64,000 nt of DNA from NCBI GenBank assembly GCA_963750045.1, contig CAVVPD010000002.1, positions 248,001 through 312,000 on the forward strand, written 5' to 3'. Origin of the DNA: DASUAS01 sp963750045. GTDB taxonomy: Bacteria > Actinomycetota > Acidimicrobiia > IMCC26256 > DASPTH01. The position numbers were made by a program, and so were the translations under genes. The notes below the pieces were generated by a model. It saw nothing but the letters and a program-made list of their open reading frames with translations. It was not told the DNA's origin and did not search any database. Position 1 is the stretch's first letter. Each line of letters opens with the position of its first letter. Shown one piece after another: positions 25,831-34,440 of this stretch.

Positions 25831-26072
25831 AGCGGAGCCGTGCCCGGAGGGAGGCGGAGGGAGCGGCGGAGCGGAATCGACCAGCAAGAAGGACGATGAA
25901 GCGGAGCCGTGCCCGGAGGGAGGGACGGCGGAGCGGAATCGACCAGCAAGAAGGACGATGAAGCGGAGCCGTGCCCGGAGGGAGGGACGGCGGAGCGGAA
26001 TCGACCAGCAAGAAGGACGATGAAGCGGAGCCGTGCCCGGAGGGAGGGACGGCGGAGCGGAATCGACCAGCA
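25822..26072. repeat. Four-copy 62-bp minisatellite
   Basis: Tandem copies begin with GGACGATGAAGCGGAGCCG at 25822, 25891, 25953 and 26015. Copies 2-4 have a period of exactly 62 bp and are almost identical; copy 1 is 69 bp and differs in its G-rich middle. Each unit contains GCCGT and ACGGC arms around a purine-rich loop, so a transcript could form one hairpin per unit. The first copy includes the last three codons of bS22. Because 62 is not a multiple of three the repeat does not encode a repeat protein. Confidence 0.95.
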
Positions 26073-26111
26073 CGCCAGGCGTCATTCCCTCGACGGTTCG
26101 GCCGTCGAACC

Positions 26112-27010
26112 TCAGCTTGCGAGGCGCACGCCCCGCGACACGCTCGTGGTCCCCACCACCGGTACCCGCAGGCGCCGACCCACCTGATCCACCAGGCCCG
26201 GCAGCCTCCGCGCGTCGGCGATCGGCACCACGTAGGCCGAGCCGCTGCCCGCGAGCAACGCAGGTGCGCCCGTGGCCGCCTCCAACGCCGCCCGGAACTC
26301 CCGCATCTGCGGCTCGAGCGCTTCCGCCGCGGGTTCGAGGTCGTTCACGAGCTCGGGAACGAGGTGGTGGATCCGGCGGGGCGCGGGCACCGACGCGGCT
26401 CGGCCTGCGGTCCGCCGAGCTCGTCCCACGCCGCGTACACGTCGGGTGTGGAGAGCCGGAACGGCGGGATCGCCACGACGAACGCCAGGCCCGTCGGCAC
26501 GCTGACCGGTTCGACGATCTCGCCGCGGCCCCGCATCCAAGCCGCACCGCCTTGCACACAGAACGGCACGTCGGATCCGACCTGGGCGGCGAGCGCCATC
26601 ACACCCGCGTCGTCGACGTCGACGTCGAGGAGGCTTGCGCACGGCGAGCAGCGCGGCCGCGGCGTCGGCAGACCCGCCACCGAGACCCCCTCCCGCGGGG
26701 ATGTGCTTGCGCAACACGAGGCGGACACCGTGCCCGGAGCGGCCGGCGCGCACGAGCAGCTTCTCCGCGGCGATGAACGCGAGGTTCCGGTGGTCCGAGG
26801 GGATCTCGTCGCTCACCTCATCGCGGATGACCTCGACCCGCACACCGCCCGGAGCGGGCACCGCGAAGGCCTCGAGCACGTCGTGGGGCTGGCCGAGCGA
26901 TATCACCAGGGACTCGACGTCGTGGTAGCCGTCGCGGGCGGCGGCCCGAGGACCCGCAGCGAGAGGTTGAGCTTGGGGTACGCGGTCGCGCGGACGCGGG
27001 CGAGCCTCAT
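26112..27010 (-). CDS. ispE: 4-diphosphocytidyl-2-C-methyl-D-erythritol kinase, multiply frameshifted
   Basis: IspE is the GHMP-family kinase of the MEP isoprenoid pathway. It starts MRLARVRATAYPKLNLSLRV, changes frame near 26945, runs GYHDVESLVISLGQPHDVLE to the ATP loop HIPAGGGLGGGSADAAAALL, and changes frame near 26640 into QVGSDVPFCVQGGAAWMRGR. It changes again near 26395 into LVPELVNDLEPAAEALEPQM and the C-terminus LLAGSGSAYVV. All conserved blocks are present in order on one strand, so three indels, rather than three genes, explain it. No other copy is visible here. Position after ksgA is the actinobacterial standard. Confidence 0.85.
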
Positions 27011-27860
27011 GCCGCGTCCGCCGCGCTCCGGCGCGACCGCGGCCCACTGCTCGAGCCCCAGGGCCTCGGCCCGGGCCGTGGGCTCGACCCCGGCCGCGGT
27101 GAGCACCGCCGGGGTGCGGTCGCCCAGCACCGGGAGCAACGAGCGGCGCAGCATCTTGCGGCGCTGCGCGAACCCGGCCCGGACCAACACGAAGAGCTCG
27201 TCGGGCGAGGGCACCGTCACGGGCGGTGCGGGCCGCCGCAGCAGCCGCACCAGCGCCGAGTCGACCTTGGGCCGGGGGATGAACACCGTCGGCGGGACGA
27301 GCCCGACCACCGTCGCCTCGGCGAAGTAGGCCACCTTCACCGACACCGCGCCGTACTGCTGGTCGCCGGGCCCGGCGGCCAGGCGCTCCCCCACTTCGCG
27401 CTGCACCATCACCAGGATGCGCTCCACGGACCGGACGTCCTCCAGGAGCCGCATCACCACCGGCACCGCGACGTTGTAGGGCAGGTTCGACACGCACGCC
27501 CAGGCGCCCGATCCGGTGCCGAGGAGGCGCTCGAGGTCGACCGTGCACGCGTCGCCCACCTCGACGCGGACGCTCCCGGCCGCGTCGTCTGCGCTCAGCA
27601 CCGACCGCAGCACCTCGGCGAGGCGCGGCGTCGAGCTCCAACGCGACCACCTCGTGACCCGCGTCGAGCAGCGCGAGGGTGAGCGAGCCCAGCCCGGGGC
27701 CGATCTCCAGCACCGGCGCGCCAGGTGCGAGCTCCGCACGCGCCACGATCCGCCGCGCCGTGTTGGGGTCGGCCAGGAAGTTCTGGCCCAGGCTCTTCTT
27801 CGGCCGCAGGCCGTGCTCGGACAACAGGGCAGTGACCGTCGCCGGTGTGAGCATCGCCAT
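27007..27860 (-). CDS. ksgA: 16S rRNA (adenine1518/1519-N6) dimethyltransferase, frameshifted
   Basis: RsmA/KsgA dimethylates two adenines in 16S helix 45. The N-terminus reads LLSEHGLRPKKSLGQNFLAD, then VLEIGPGLGSLTLALLDAGH (SAM-binding motif I). After an indel near 27630 the other frame gives RLAEVLRSVLSADDAAGSVR, the catalytic NLPYNVAVPVVMRLL and the C-terminal domain to LGLEQWAAVAPERGG. The present frame has no stop before ispE, so as written ksgA would fuse to ispE. A TGA overlapping the ispE ATG (27007-27009) in the third frame is the probable true end. It lies between rpfB and ispE, as in M. tuberculosis. Confidence 0.87.
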
Positions 27861-27902
27861 CACCGCCGAAGCTATCGGCTGACGTTCAAGAACTTCGGAT
27901 GC

Positions 27903-29712
27903 TCACATGCTCCACTGCGGCCAGTGCAACACGTTGTTCGCGCAGCCCCACGGGTCCCAGCCGAGCTTGTCGTAGATGCGTTGCCCGACGATGATCTGCT
28001 CCTCGCGGGTGGCGAGTCCGGCGTTCGGGGCGAACTCCGTGCCGCCGAAGGCCCGCCACGTGCCCCGGTAGATGCCCAGCCCGCCGTCGTAACCGTCGGC
28101 GCCGCTGTCGACGGTGTCCCACCGGCCCCCGGACTCGCATTGCGCCAGCTCGTCCCAGTGCGGGTCGGCCTGCGTCCCGTACCCGATGATCTCCGGGGTC
28201 GGCGCCACCGACGGCACCTTCGAGAGCACCGTGCGCTCGCCCTTGGCGCCGTTGACGACCTGCTGGCGGTACGTGACGACGAGGGTGCCGTTCTTCCCCG
28301 GCTGGATGACCCGGGTCTGGCCGATCGGGAGGGAGGGGTCGGCCTGTTGCACGGTGTCGAACGGCGCGACCTCCGTGCTCTGAGTGACGGCGGCGCCGAC
28401 CCGCACGACGGCGACGGTCGCGCCGTCGGTGAGCTCGGTGTCCAGAGGCGGCAACACGTAGTCGTCGCCTACGAGCTGCACCTTGTACGACTGCAGCAGC
28501 TCGTCCACGGTGCGCGACGGGGAGTCGAACGTCACCGTCTGGTTGTCGATCGTGAGCGAACCGCCGATCCGCGTGCGGAACACGACCGTCGATCCCGCGA
28601 CGAGGCGTCCCGGCTGGTTGCGCACCGCAGTCAGCTTGTTCAGCTTCAGCTGTTTGGCCAAACCCTCGGCGGAGTGCTCGATGGTGCGCACGATCCGCGT
28701 CGCGCCGTCGATGTCGACGCTGACCGCGAAGGCGCGCAGCACGTCGACGTGCAGGCCGTCGTGCAACGCGGTGGAAGCGGACGGTACGACGGCGTCGCCC
28801 GCGCCGAGCCGGACGTGCTCGGCGGCCAGCAGCGCGCCCACGGTCTTGAAGTCGGTGCGCATCTCCTGGCGGGCGCCGTCGACCACCAGCGACACCTGCG
28901 AGCCGCCAGGGGCGAGGAGGCCGTTGACCGCCCAGCCACCCGCGAGCACCGTGGCGGTGACGAGCAGGATGATGAAGAGGAGACGAGCCGGAGGGAACCG
29001 CCGGGTGCGCCGGCGGCCCGGGATGCCGGGCGGTGTTCGCTCCTCCAGCAGTCCGATGACCGGCGGGAGCTCGTCGAGGCTCGGAAGCGGCAGCCAGGAC
29101 GTCGGGTCGTGCGGCTCCGCTCGGGCCGGGGACGGCGCCGAGGAAGCCTCCGCGGCCGCGAGCGCGTCGGCCACCAGGGCCTCGGCCTCGGCGACGACGG
29201 CCGCCTGGACCTCGGGATGGGGGTCGCGCAGGTCGTGGACCGACGGGAGCACGTGCAGGTCGTCGGGCAGCGGCAGCCAGGTGGCCGCGTCGTGCGGCTC
29301 CGCGCGCGGGCGAAAGCGAGACGATCGCCTCGAGGGCGACCAAGTCAAGCGTGTCGTCGAGGGTGCCGTCGACGGCGTCGGCGACCGCGTCCGCACGGGA
29401 ACGGGCGCTCTCCAACAGCATCTCGATCGACGGGAGCCCGTGCGGATCGGGCAGCGGCAGCCACGACGTCGGGTCGTGCGGCTCGGCGCGCGCCGGAGAG
29501 GGACCGATGACGCGCTCGACGTGCGCGGGCAGTGCGGTCAGGTTGCGGCGAACGTGGACCCGCACGACCGGGGGGCGGCCGGCGGGATGGTTCCGGTGCT
29601 CGGCGATCGGGTTCCGCCCCTTGCGTCGGTGATGGCGTGGATGTTGATCGGCGTCGCTCGCGAGCCCCCCAGACGGCCCGAGCGACGAGAGGATCACCGT
29701 AGTCAACCCCAT
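27903..29712 (-). CDS. rpfB: Resuscitation-promoting factor RpfB-like protein, frameshifted in its N-terminal part
   Basis: A membrane-anchored cell-wall lytic enzyme that promotes growth and resuscitation. From the N-terminus: about 200 polar residues, a transmembrane helix (LLFIILLVTATVLAGGWAV, DNA about 28930-28990), then DUF348 domains (VSLVVDGARQEMRTDFKTVG and relatives). A G5 domain follows (GKNGTLVVTYRQQVVNGAKG) and the C-terminal transglycosylase-like Rpf domain with WDELAQCESGGRWDT, whose Glu is catalytic. The cytoplasmic part has three AEPHDxxxWLPLP repeats about 61 residues apart; one base seems extra between the first two (near 29305), splitting the frame. The start at 29712 is uncertain. 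Confidence 0.88.
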
Positions 29713-29742
29713 CCCAGCAGGCAACGCCGCCGGGGTCGCCGC

Positions 29743-30546
29743 CTATCCGAGCAGGTCAGAGGGGTGCCCGAACACGAGCGAGGCGTTGCGCCGCGTCGCG
29801 GTCGCGACCTCGGCGACCGGGAGGCCGATCGCGGCGGCCAGCGCGGCCCCCACGTCGACCACCCACGCCGGGCGGTTGGGCTTCCCGCGGTGGGGTACCG
29901 GCGCGAGGTAGGGCGCGTCGGTCTCCACCAGGATGCGGTCGAGGGGCACGCCTGCGGCCGCGGCGCGCACGTCGTCCGCGTTCTTGAAGCTGATGATGCC
30001 GCTGAACGAGAGGTACGCGCCGAGATCGAGCGCGCGACGCGCTTCGTCGGGTCCGCCGGTGAAGCAGTGGAACACCGTGCGCGGCGGGATCCCCACGTCG
30101 ACGAGCACGCGAAACGTGTCGTCCCACGCGTCACGCGAGTGGATCACGAGCGCGCGGTCGAGCCGGTGCGCAAGCGCGATCTGCGCGCGGAACGCCCGCT
30201 CCTGCTCGGAGCGGTCCGAGTGCTCGTAGAAGAGGTCGAAGCCGCACTCACCGATCGCGGCCACCACGTCGGGGCGCGCCGTCGCCAGCGCCTCCAGCGC
30301 GTCCCATTCCTCGGCGAGACGGGAGGCGTCGTGGGGGTGCAGCCCCACGGTGGCCCGGACCTCGGGGTGCCGGTCGGCGAGGTCGACGGCCCGCCGCGAC
30401 GACTCGAGGTCGGTGCCCACGCAGACCAGGGCGACGACCCCGGCCGCCCGGGCTTGGCCGATCGAGGTCTCGGGGTCGTCGTCCGCCCCCTCCCACCCCA
30501 GATGGCAGTGGCTGTCGACCCAGGCCGGCCCCCGGGAATCGGTCAA
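29743..30546 (-). CDS. tatD: TatD family metal-dependent hydrolase (DNase)
   Basis: A 267-residue TIM-barrel metallohydrolase. WVDSHCHLGWEG carries the first two metal His; later come GECGFDLFYEHSDRSEQERA, ALVIHSRDAWDD, VFHCFTGGPDEAR and VETDAPYLAPVPHRGKPNRP, all TatD signatures. A TTG start overlapping the metG stop (TTGA) is chosen because similarity begins there. Family members act as 3'-5' exonucleases or D-aminoacyl-tRNA deacylase-like enzymes. The metG-tatD-rpfB order is conserved in actinobacteria. Confidence 0.93.
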   Translation of the reverse strand: MTDSRGPAWVDSHCHLGWEGADDDPETSIGQARAAGVVALVCVGTDLESSRRAVDLADRHPEVRATVGLHPHDASRLAEEWDALEALATARPDVVAAIGECGFDLFYEHSDRSEQERAFRAQIALAHRLDRALVIHSRDAWDDTFRVLVDVGIPPRTVFHCFTGGPDEARRALDLGAYLSFSGIISFKNADDVRAAAAGVPLDRILVETDAPYLAPVPHRGKPNRPAWVVDVGAALAAAIGLPVAEVATATRRNASLVFGHPSDLLG

Positions 30547-32069
30547 GTCTCGCTCTCGATGCGAGGGAAGAGCGGCGAGCCCTTGTCCAGCACCGACCCG
30601 GCGGGAAGGCGGCCCCACGACGCCGCGCCGGGGAGCCGCTGCTGCTCCGGCGTGGCGGGGAGCCCGAGCCGGCGCCACAGCTCCGCCGAGGCGCGAGGGA
30701 TGAGCGGCGACGCGAGGAGGGCGACGATCCGCAGCGCCTCGAGGCAGTCGCCCAGCACCTCGGCCACCGCGGCAGCGTCCCCGGCCTTGTTGAGGGCCCA
30801 CGGTCGGCGTTCCTCGATGTACGCGTTGGTCGCGCGGATGAGGTCCCACACCGCACCGAAGCCACCCGAGTAGTCGAGCTCACCGAGCCGCTCGGTGAGC
30901 TCGCCGAACGCGGACGCGGCGGCACCGACGAGCGGGCCGTCGGCGCGCGCGTCGGGAACCACGCCGTCGCAGTAGTTGACCGCCATGTTGAGGACGCGGT
31001 TGGCCAGGTTGCCGAAGTTGTTGGCGAGATCGGCGTTGTAGCGCGCCACCATCGCCTCGTAGCTGAAATCGCCGTCGGGACCGAAGCGCTGGTCGGTGAG
31101 GAAGTGGTAGCGGAAGCCGTCGACGCCGAACTCCGCGACGAGGTCGGCCGGCACGACCTGGTTGGCCCGGGTCTTGCTCATCTTCTCGCCGCCGACCTGC
31201 AGGTAGCCATGCGCGAAGACGGTCCGCGGTGGCGCCTCCCCCGCGGCCATCAGCATCGCGGGCCAGTACACCGCGTGCTGGCGGAGGATGTCCTTGGCGA
31301 TGAGGTGGTAGTTCGCGGGCCAGTACCGATCGAATCGCTCGCGATCGTCGGGATAGCCGACCGCGGTGCAGTAGTTGATCAGCGCGTCGAACCACACGTA
31401 GGCGACGTGGCCCTCGTCCCACGGCAGCGGGATGCCCCACGAGATCGACGTGCGGCTGATCGAGAAGTCGAGGAGGCCCTGCTTGATCAGCCCGAGGACC
31501 TCGTTGCGCCTCCCTGCGGGTTGCACCGCCTCGGGATGCTCGGTGTAGTGCGCGAGCAGACGGTCTTCGTAGCGGGAGAGCCGGAAGAAGTAGTTCTCCT
31601 CGGTGACGTGCTCGACGACCGTGCCGTGGATGGGGCAGCGTTGGCCGTCGTCGAGCTCGTCTTCCTTGTAGTAGAGCTCGCAGCCCACGCAGTAGAGACC
31701 CTCGTAGCTGTCGAGCTCGATGTCGCCCGAGTCGTACACGCGTTGGAGGAACTCCTGCACCGCCCGCTTGTGGCGGGGCTCGGTGGTGCGGATGTAGTCG
31801 TCGTAGGAGATGTCGAGGCCGTCCCACGCGGCGCGGAACTCGGCACTGATCCGGTCGACCCACGCAGCGGGCGCGACGCCCTGCGCCTCGGCGGCGCGTT
31901 GGATCTTGAGCCCGTGCTCGTCGGTGCCGGTCAGGAGCACGACATCATCACCCCAGAGCCGTCGCCACCGGGCGAGCACGTCGGCCGCGACGGTCGTGTA
32001 CGCGTGCCCGATGTGGGGCGCGGCGTTCACGTAGTAGATCGGTGTGGTCACGTAGAACGGCTCGGGCAT
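30543..32069 (-). CDS. metG: Methionyl-tRNA synthetase
   Basis: A 508-residue class I synthetase. The N-terminus FYVTTPIYYVNAAPHIGHAY holds the HIGH motif, the C-rich connective insertion is reduced to CVGCELYYKEDELDDGQRCP, and the KMSKS loop is GGEKMSKTRANQV. The anticodon-binding helical domain follows (NNFGNLANRVLNMAVNYCDG). There is no C-terminal tRNA-binding extension, as in many actinobacterial enzymes. The frame is clean. The upstream rsmI frame runs 122 bp into this gene. Confidence 0.97.
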   Translation of the reverse strand: MPEPFYVTTPIYYVNAAPHIGHAYTTVAADVLARWRRLWGDDVVLLTGTDEHGLKIQRAAEAQGVAPAAWVDRISAEFRAAWDGLDISYDDYIRTTEPRHKRAVQEFLQRVYDSGDIELDSYEGLYCVGCELYYKEDELDDGQRCPIHGTVVEHVTEENYFFRLSRYEDRLLAHYTEHPEAVQPAGRRNEVLGLIKQGLLDFSISRTSISWGIPLPWDEGHVAYVWFDALINYCTAVGYPDDRERFDRYWPANYHLIAKDILRQHAVYWPAMLMAAGEAPPRTVFAHGYLQVGGEKMSKTRANQVVPADLVAEFGVDGFRYHFLTDQRFGPDGDFSYEAMVARYNADLANNFGNLANRVLNMAVNYCDGVVPDARADGPLVGAAASAFGELTERLGELDYSGGFGAVWDLIRATNAYIEERRPWALNKAGDAAAVAEVLGDCLEALRIVALLASPLIPRASAELWRRLGLPATPEQQRLPGAASWGRLPAGSVLDKGSPLFPRIESET

Positions 32070-33003
32070 GATCTCCCCACCCTATTTCGGCTCCGGCCCC
32101 GCTCGACCACGGAATGCTCGAGACGACGCGCCCGCGTCGCCCGCGCGCTGATCGGGGCGGCTTGAGCCGCATCGCCGCGTCGTAGGTGCGACGGCGGGGG
32201 ACGCGCAGGTCCTTGGCCACGCGAGCGGCGGCATCGCGCGTCGAGAGGCCCTCGGCGAGCGCGGCAGTCACGTGGGCGTCGATCTCGTCGTCGTTCGCCG
32301 CGGGCGCGGGCGGGGCGGGGGCGAGCACCAGCACGTGCTCACCGCGTGGCTCGGTGAGCTCCACGTGCCCCACCGCCTCGACGAGAGGCCCCCGCCACAC
32401 CTCCTCGTGGAGCTTGGTCAGCTCGCGGGCGATGGCCACCTCCCGCACCGGCCCGCACGCGGTGAGCAGCTGCGCCAACGTGGCGTGCACCCGCTTCGGT
32501 GACTCGTAGAGCACCACGGTCCGCGGCTCGCCGACCAGCGCGGCGATGCGCTCGCGGCGCACGATCCCGCGCCGGGGGAGGAAGCCCTCGAACACGAACC
32601 GGTCGGTCGGGAACCCCGACAGCACCAGTGCGGTGAGGACCGCGCTCGGTCCGGGCACGATGTCGACCGGGACGCCCGCGTCCAGGCACGCCCGCACCAG
32701 CCGTTCACCCGGGTCGGAGATGCCCGGCATCCCGGCGTCGGTCACGTAGGCGACCGTCCCGCCGTCTCGCACCGCGTCGACGATCCACGCCGCGCCTTCA
32801 CGTTCGTTGTGCGCGTGCACCGAGCGCAGCCGCCCTCCCGCGGGCACGCCCGCATGGGTGAGGAGCGCCCGCGTCCGGCGCGTGTCCTCCGCCGCGATGA
32901 GCGTGGCGTCGCGCAACGCCTCCACCGCCCGTGGCGACAGGTCACCGAGATTCCCGATCGGCGTTGCAACCAGGACGAGCACGCCCGCGGCGTCGTCGCT
33001 CAC
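31948..33003 (-). CDS. rsmI: 16S rRNA (cytidine1402-2'-O)-methyltransferase
   Basis: RsmI methylates C1402 in the ribosomal P site. The GTG-started protein begins SDDAAGVLVLVATPIGNLGD, the first SAM motif of this tetrapyrrole-methylase-like family, followed by AAEDTRRTRALLTHAGV, VTDAGMPGISDPGERL and VPGPSAVLTALVLSGFPTDR. The C-terminal domain ends LRVPRRRTYDAAMRLK near residue 280. After that the frame runs on, past the metG start, for about 70 residues that resemble nothing. A single indel near 32163 would instead end it at a TAG just upstream of metG (minus-strand reading). The real end is therefore probably about 32090. Confidence 0.9.
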   Translation of the reverse strand: MSDDAAGVLVLVATPIGNLGDLSPRAVEALRDATLIAAEDTRRTRALLTHAGVPAGGRLRSVHAHNEREGAAWIVDAVRDGGTVAYVTDAGMPGISDPGERLVRACLDAGVPVDIVPGPSAVLTALVLSGFPTDRFVFEGFLPRRGIVRRERIAALVGEPRTVVLYESPKRVHATLAQLLTACGPVREVAIARELTKLHEEVWRGPLVEAVGHVELTEPRGEHVLVLAPAPPAPAANDDEIDAHVTAALAEGLSTRDAAARVAKDLRVPRRRTYDAAMRLKPPRSARGRRGRVVSSIPWSSGAGAEIGWGDHARAVLRDHTDLLRERRAPHRARVHDRRGRRARPVATALG

Positions 33004-33331
33004 GCGCGCGCAGCTCGACCCGGTCGCCCGCCTGCAACCGCCAACGGTCGAAGGCTCCGGCCTCGGCCTCGATCACGAAGGCCGAGCAGCGCACGACACG
33101 CGACACCCTCCACGGCACGAGCGTGCACGTGCGCAACACGACGCCCTCGGCGTCACAGAACGCGACGTCGAGGGTGAAACGCATGCCGACGGTGTGCACG
33201 GTGCGACACGGGCGCAGGACGAAGGCGCCCTCGTGGCCGTCGCGGCGGAGAAGCCCACGCCTGCGGGCGCGCGGGCGATCAGCGATCTCCACTGCGGCCA
33301 GCACCTCACCGTCCCGCACCAGCCAGGCCAT
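32942..33331 (-). CDS. DUF192 family protein
   Basis: A protein of about 110-129 residues matching DUF192: EVLAAVEIADRPRARRRGLL, then the signature RPCRTVHTVGMRFTLDVAFC and TLVPWRVSRVVRCSAFVIEA. The family is small beta-barrel-like, often exported, and of unknown function. No signal peptide is visible. It starts 12 bp after ychF and its last 20 codons overlap the rsmI start. A stop coinciding with the rsmI GTGA exists one frame away, so the true end may be near 33001. Confidence 0.85.
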   Translation of the reverse strand: MAWLVRDGEVLAAVEIADRPRARRRGLLRRDGHEGAFVLRPCRTVHTVGMRFTLDVAFCDAEGVVLRTCTLVPWRVSRVVRCSAFVIEAEAGAFDRWRLQAGDRVELRARERRRRGRARPGCNADRESR

Positions 33332-33343
33332 CGCTCCGCCTCG

Positions 33344-34409
33344 TCACACGTTGAAGCGGATCTCGAGCACGTCGCCGTCGACGACCTCGTAGTCCTTGCC
33401 CTCGACTCGCAGCTTGCCCTGTTCCTTGGCCTTCGTCCACGAGCCGATGTCGAGCAGGTCACGCCAGAAGATCACCTCGGCACGGATGAAGCCGCGTTGG
33501 AGATCGGAATGGATCACGCCCGCGCACTCCGGCGCCTTGGCCCCGGCGCGGAACGTCCACGCCCGCGATTCGGTGTCGCCGGTCGTGAGGAAGGTGCGCC
33601 GCCCGAGCAGGTGGTACGCGGCGCGTGCGACAGCGCGGCACCACGCCCTCACCGAGCCCGAGCCCCTCGAGCAGCTCGACACGGGCCTCGGCGTCGAGCT
33701 GCGCCGCCTCCGCTTCGAGCTGGAGACACACGCCGAGTGCCTCGACCCCGCCGCGCAGCGGCTCGACCAGCTCGTCGACCTGCTCGAGCTGGTCCTCACC
33801 GATGTTGACGACCACCAACACCGGCTTGGTGGTGAGCAGGAAGGCGGGGGCGAGATGCTCACGCTCCTCCTCGGAGAGATCGGAGCGGTAGATCGGGGTG
33901 CCGTCACCCAACGCCGCACCCGCCCGTTCCAGCGCCGCGACCTCGGCCGCGAGCGACCGGTCGCCCTTGGCCGCGCGTTGCTGGCGGTAGAGGCGCCCTT
34001 CGACCGACGCCAGGTCGGCGAGCACCAGCTCGAGCTCGAGCGTGTCGAGGTCGGACTGCGGGTCGGTGTCACCCGGCACCGACGGATCCTCGAACGCACG
34101 CAACACGTAGAGAATGGCGTCGCAGTCACGCAGCGATCCGAGGAACCGGTTCCCGAGCCCCTCGCCGGTGCTCGCGCCCTTCACGAGCGCGGCGATGTCG
34201 ACGATCTCGAACCCCGTGTACACCAACTTCTTCGAATTCGACATCTTGGCGAGGAGGTCGACCCGTTCGTCGGGCACCTGGGCGAGCGCGACCGCGGTCT
34301 CGGTGGTCGAGAACGGATGCGGGGCCACGACCGTCGCCGCGCCGGTCAGCGCGTTGAACAGGCTCGACTTGCCGCTGTTGGGGAGGCCGACGAGGCCGAG
34401 ACGTTCCAC
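33344..34409 (-). CDS. ychF: Redox-regulated ATPase YchF (Obg family), frameshifted
   Basis: YchF/OLA1 is a ribosome-associated P-loop ATPase. The N-terminus MERLGLVGLPNSGKSSLFNA has the Walker A motif, followed by PHPFSTTETAVALAQVPDER and the switch region FEIVDIAALVKGASTGEGLG. A coiled-coil insert (LADLASVEGRLYRQQRAAKG) comes next. Near 33630 the frame changes; the C-terminal half with AAYHLLGRRTFLTTGDTESR, HSDLQRGFIRAEVIFWRDLL and the TGS-domain end VVDGDVLEIRFNV is complete in the other frame. One indel restores a protein of normal length (about 355 residues). Confidence 0.92.
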
Positions 34410-34440
34410 AGCCCCCGCAGGCTACCGGCGCGTCCGGCGA

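Noticed and set aside
25822..26072. CRISPR array
   Set aside because: Units are contiguous near-identical copies with no unique spacers, and no cas gene is present.
25909..26776. Repeat-protein frames through the 62-bp array
   Set aside because: The unit length is not divisible by three, so each copy is read in a different frame; apparent repeat peptides are by-products of the DNA repeat.
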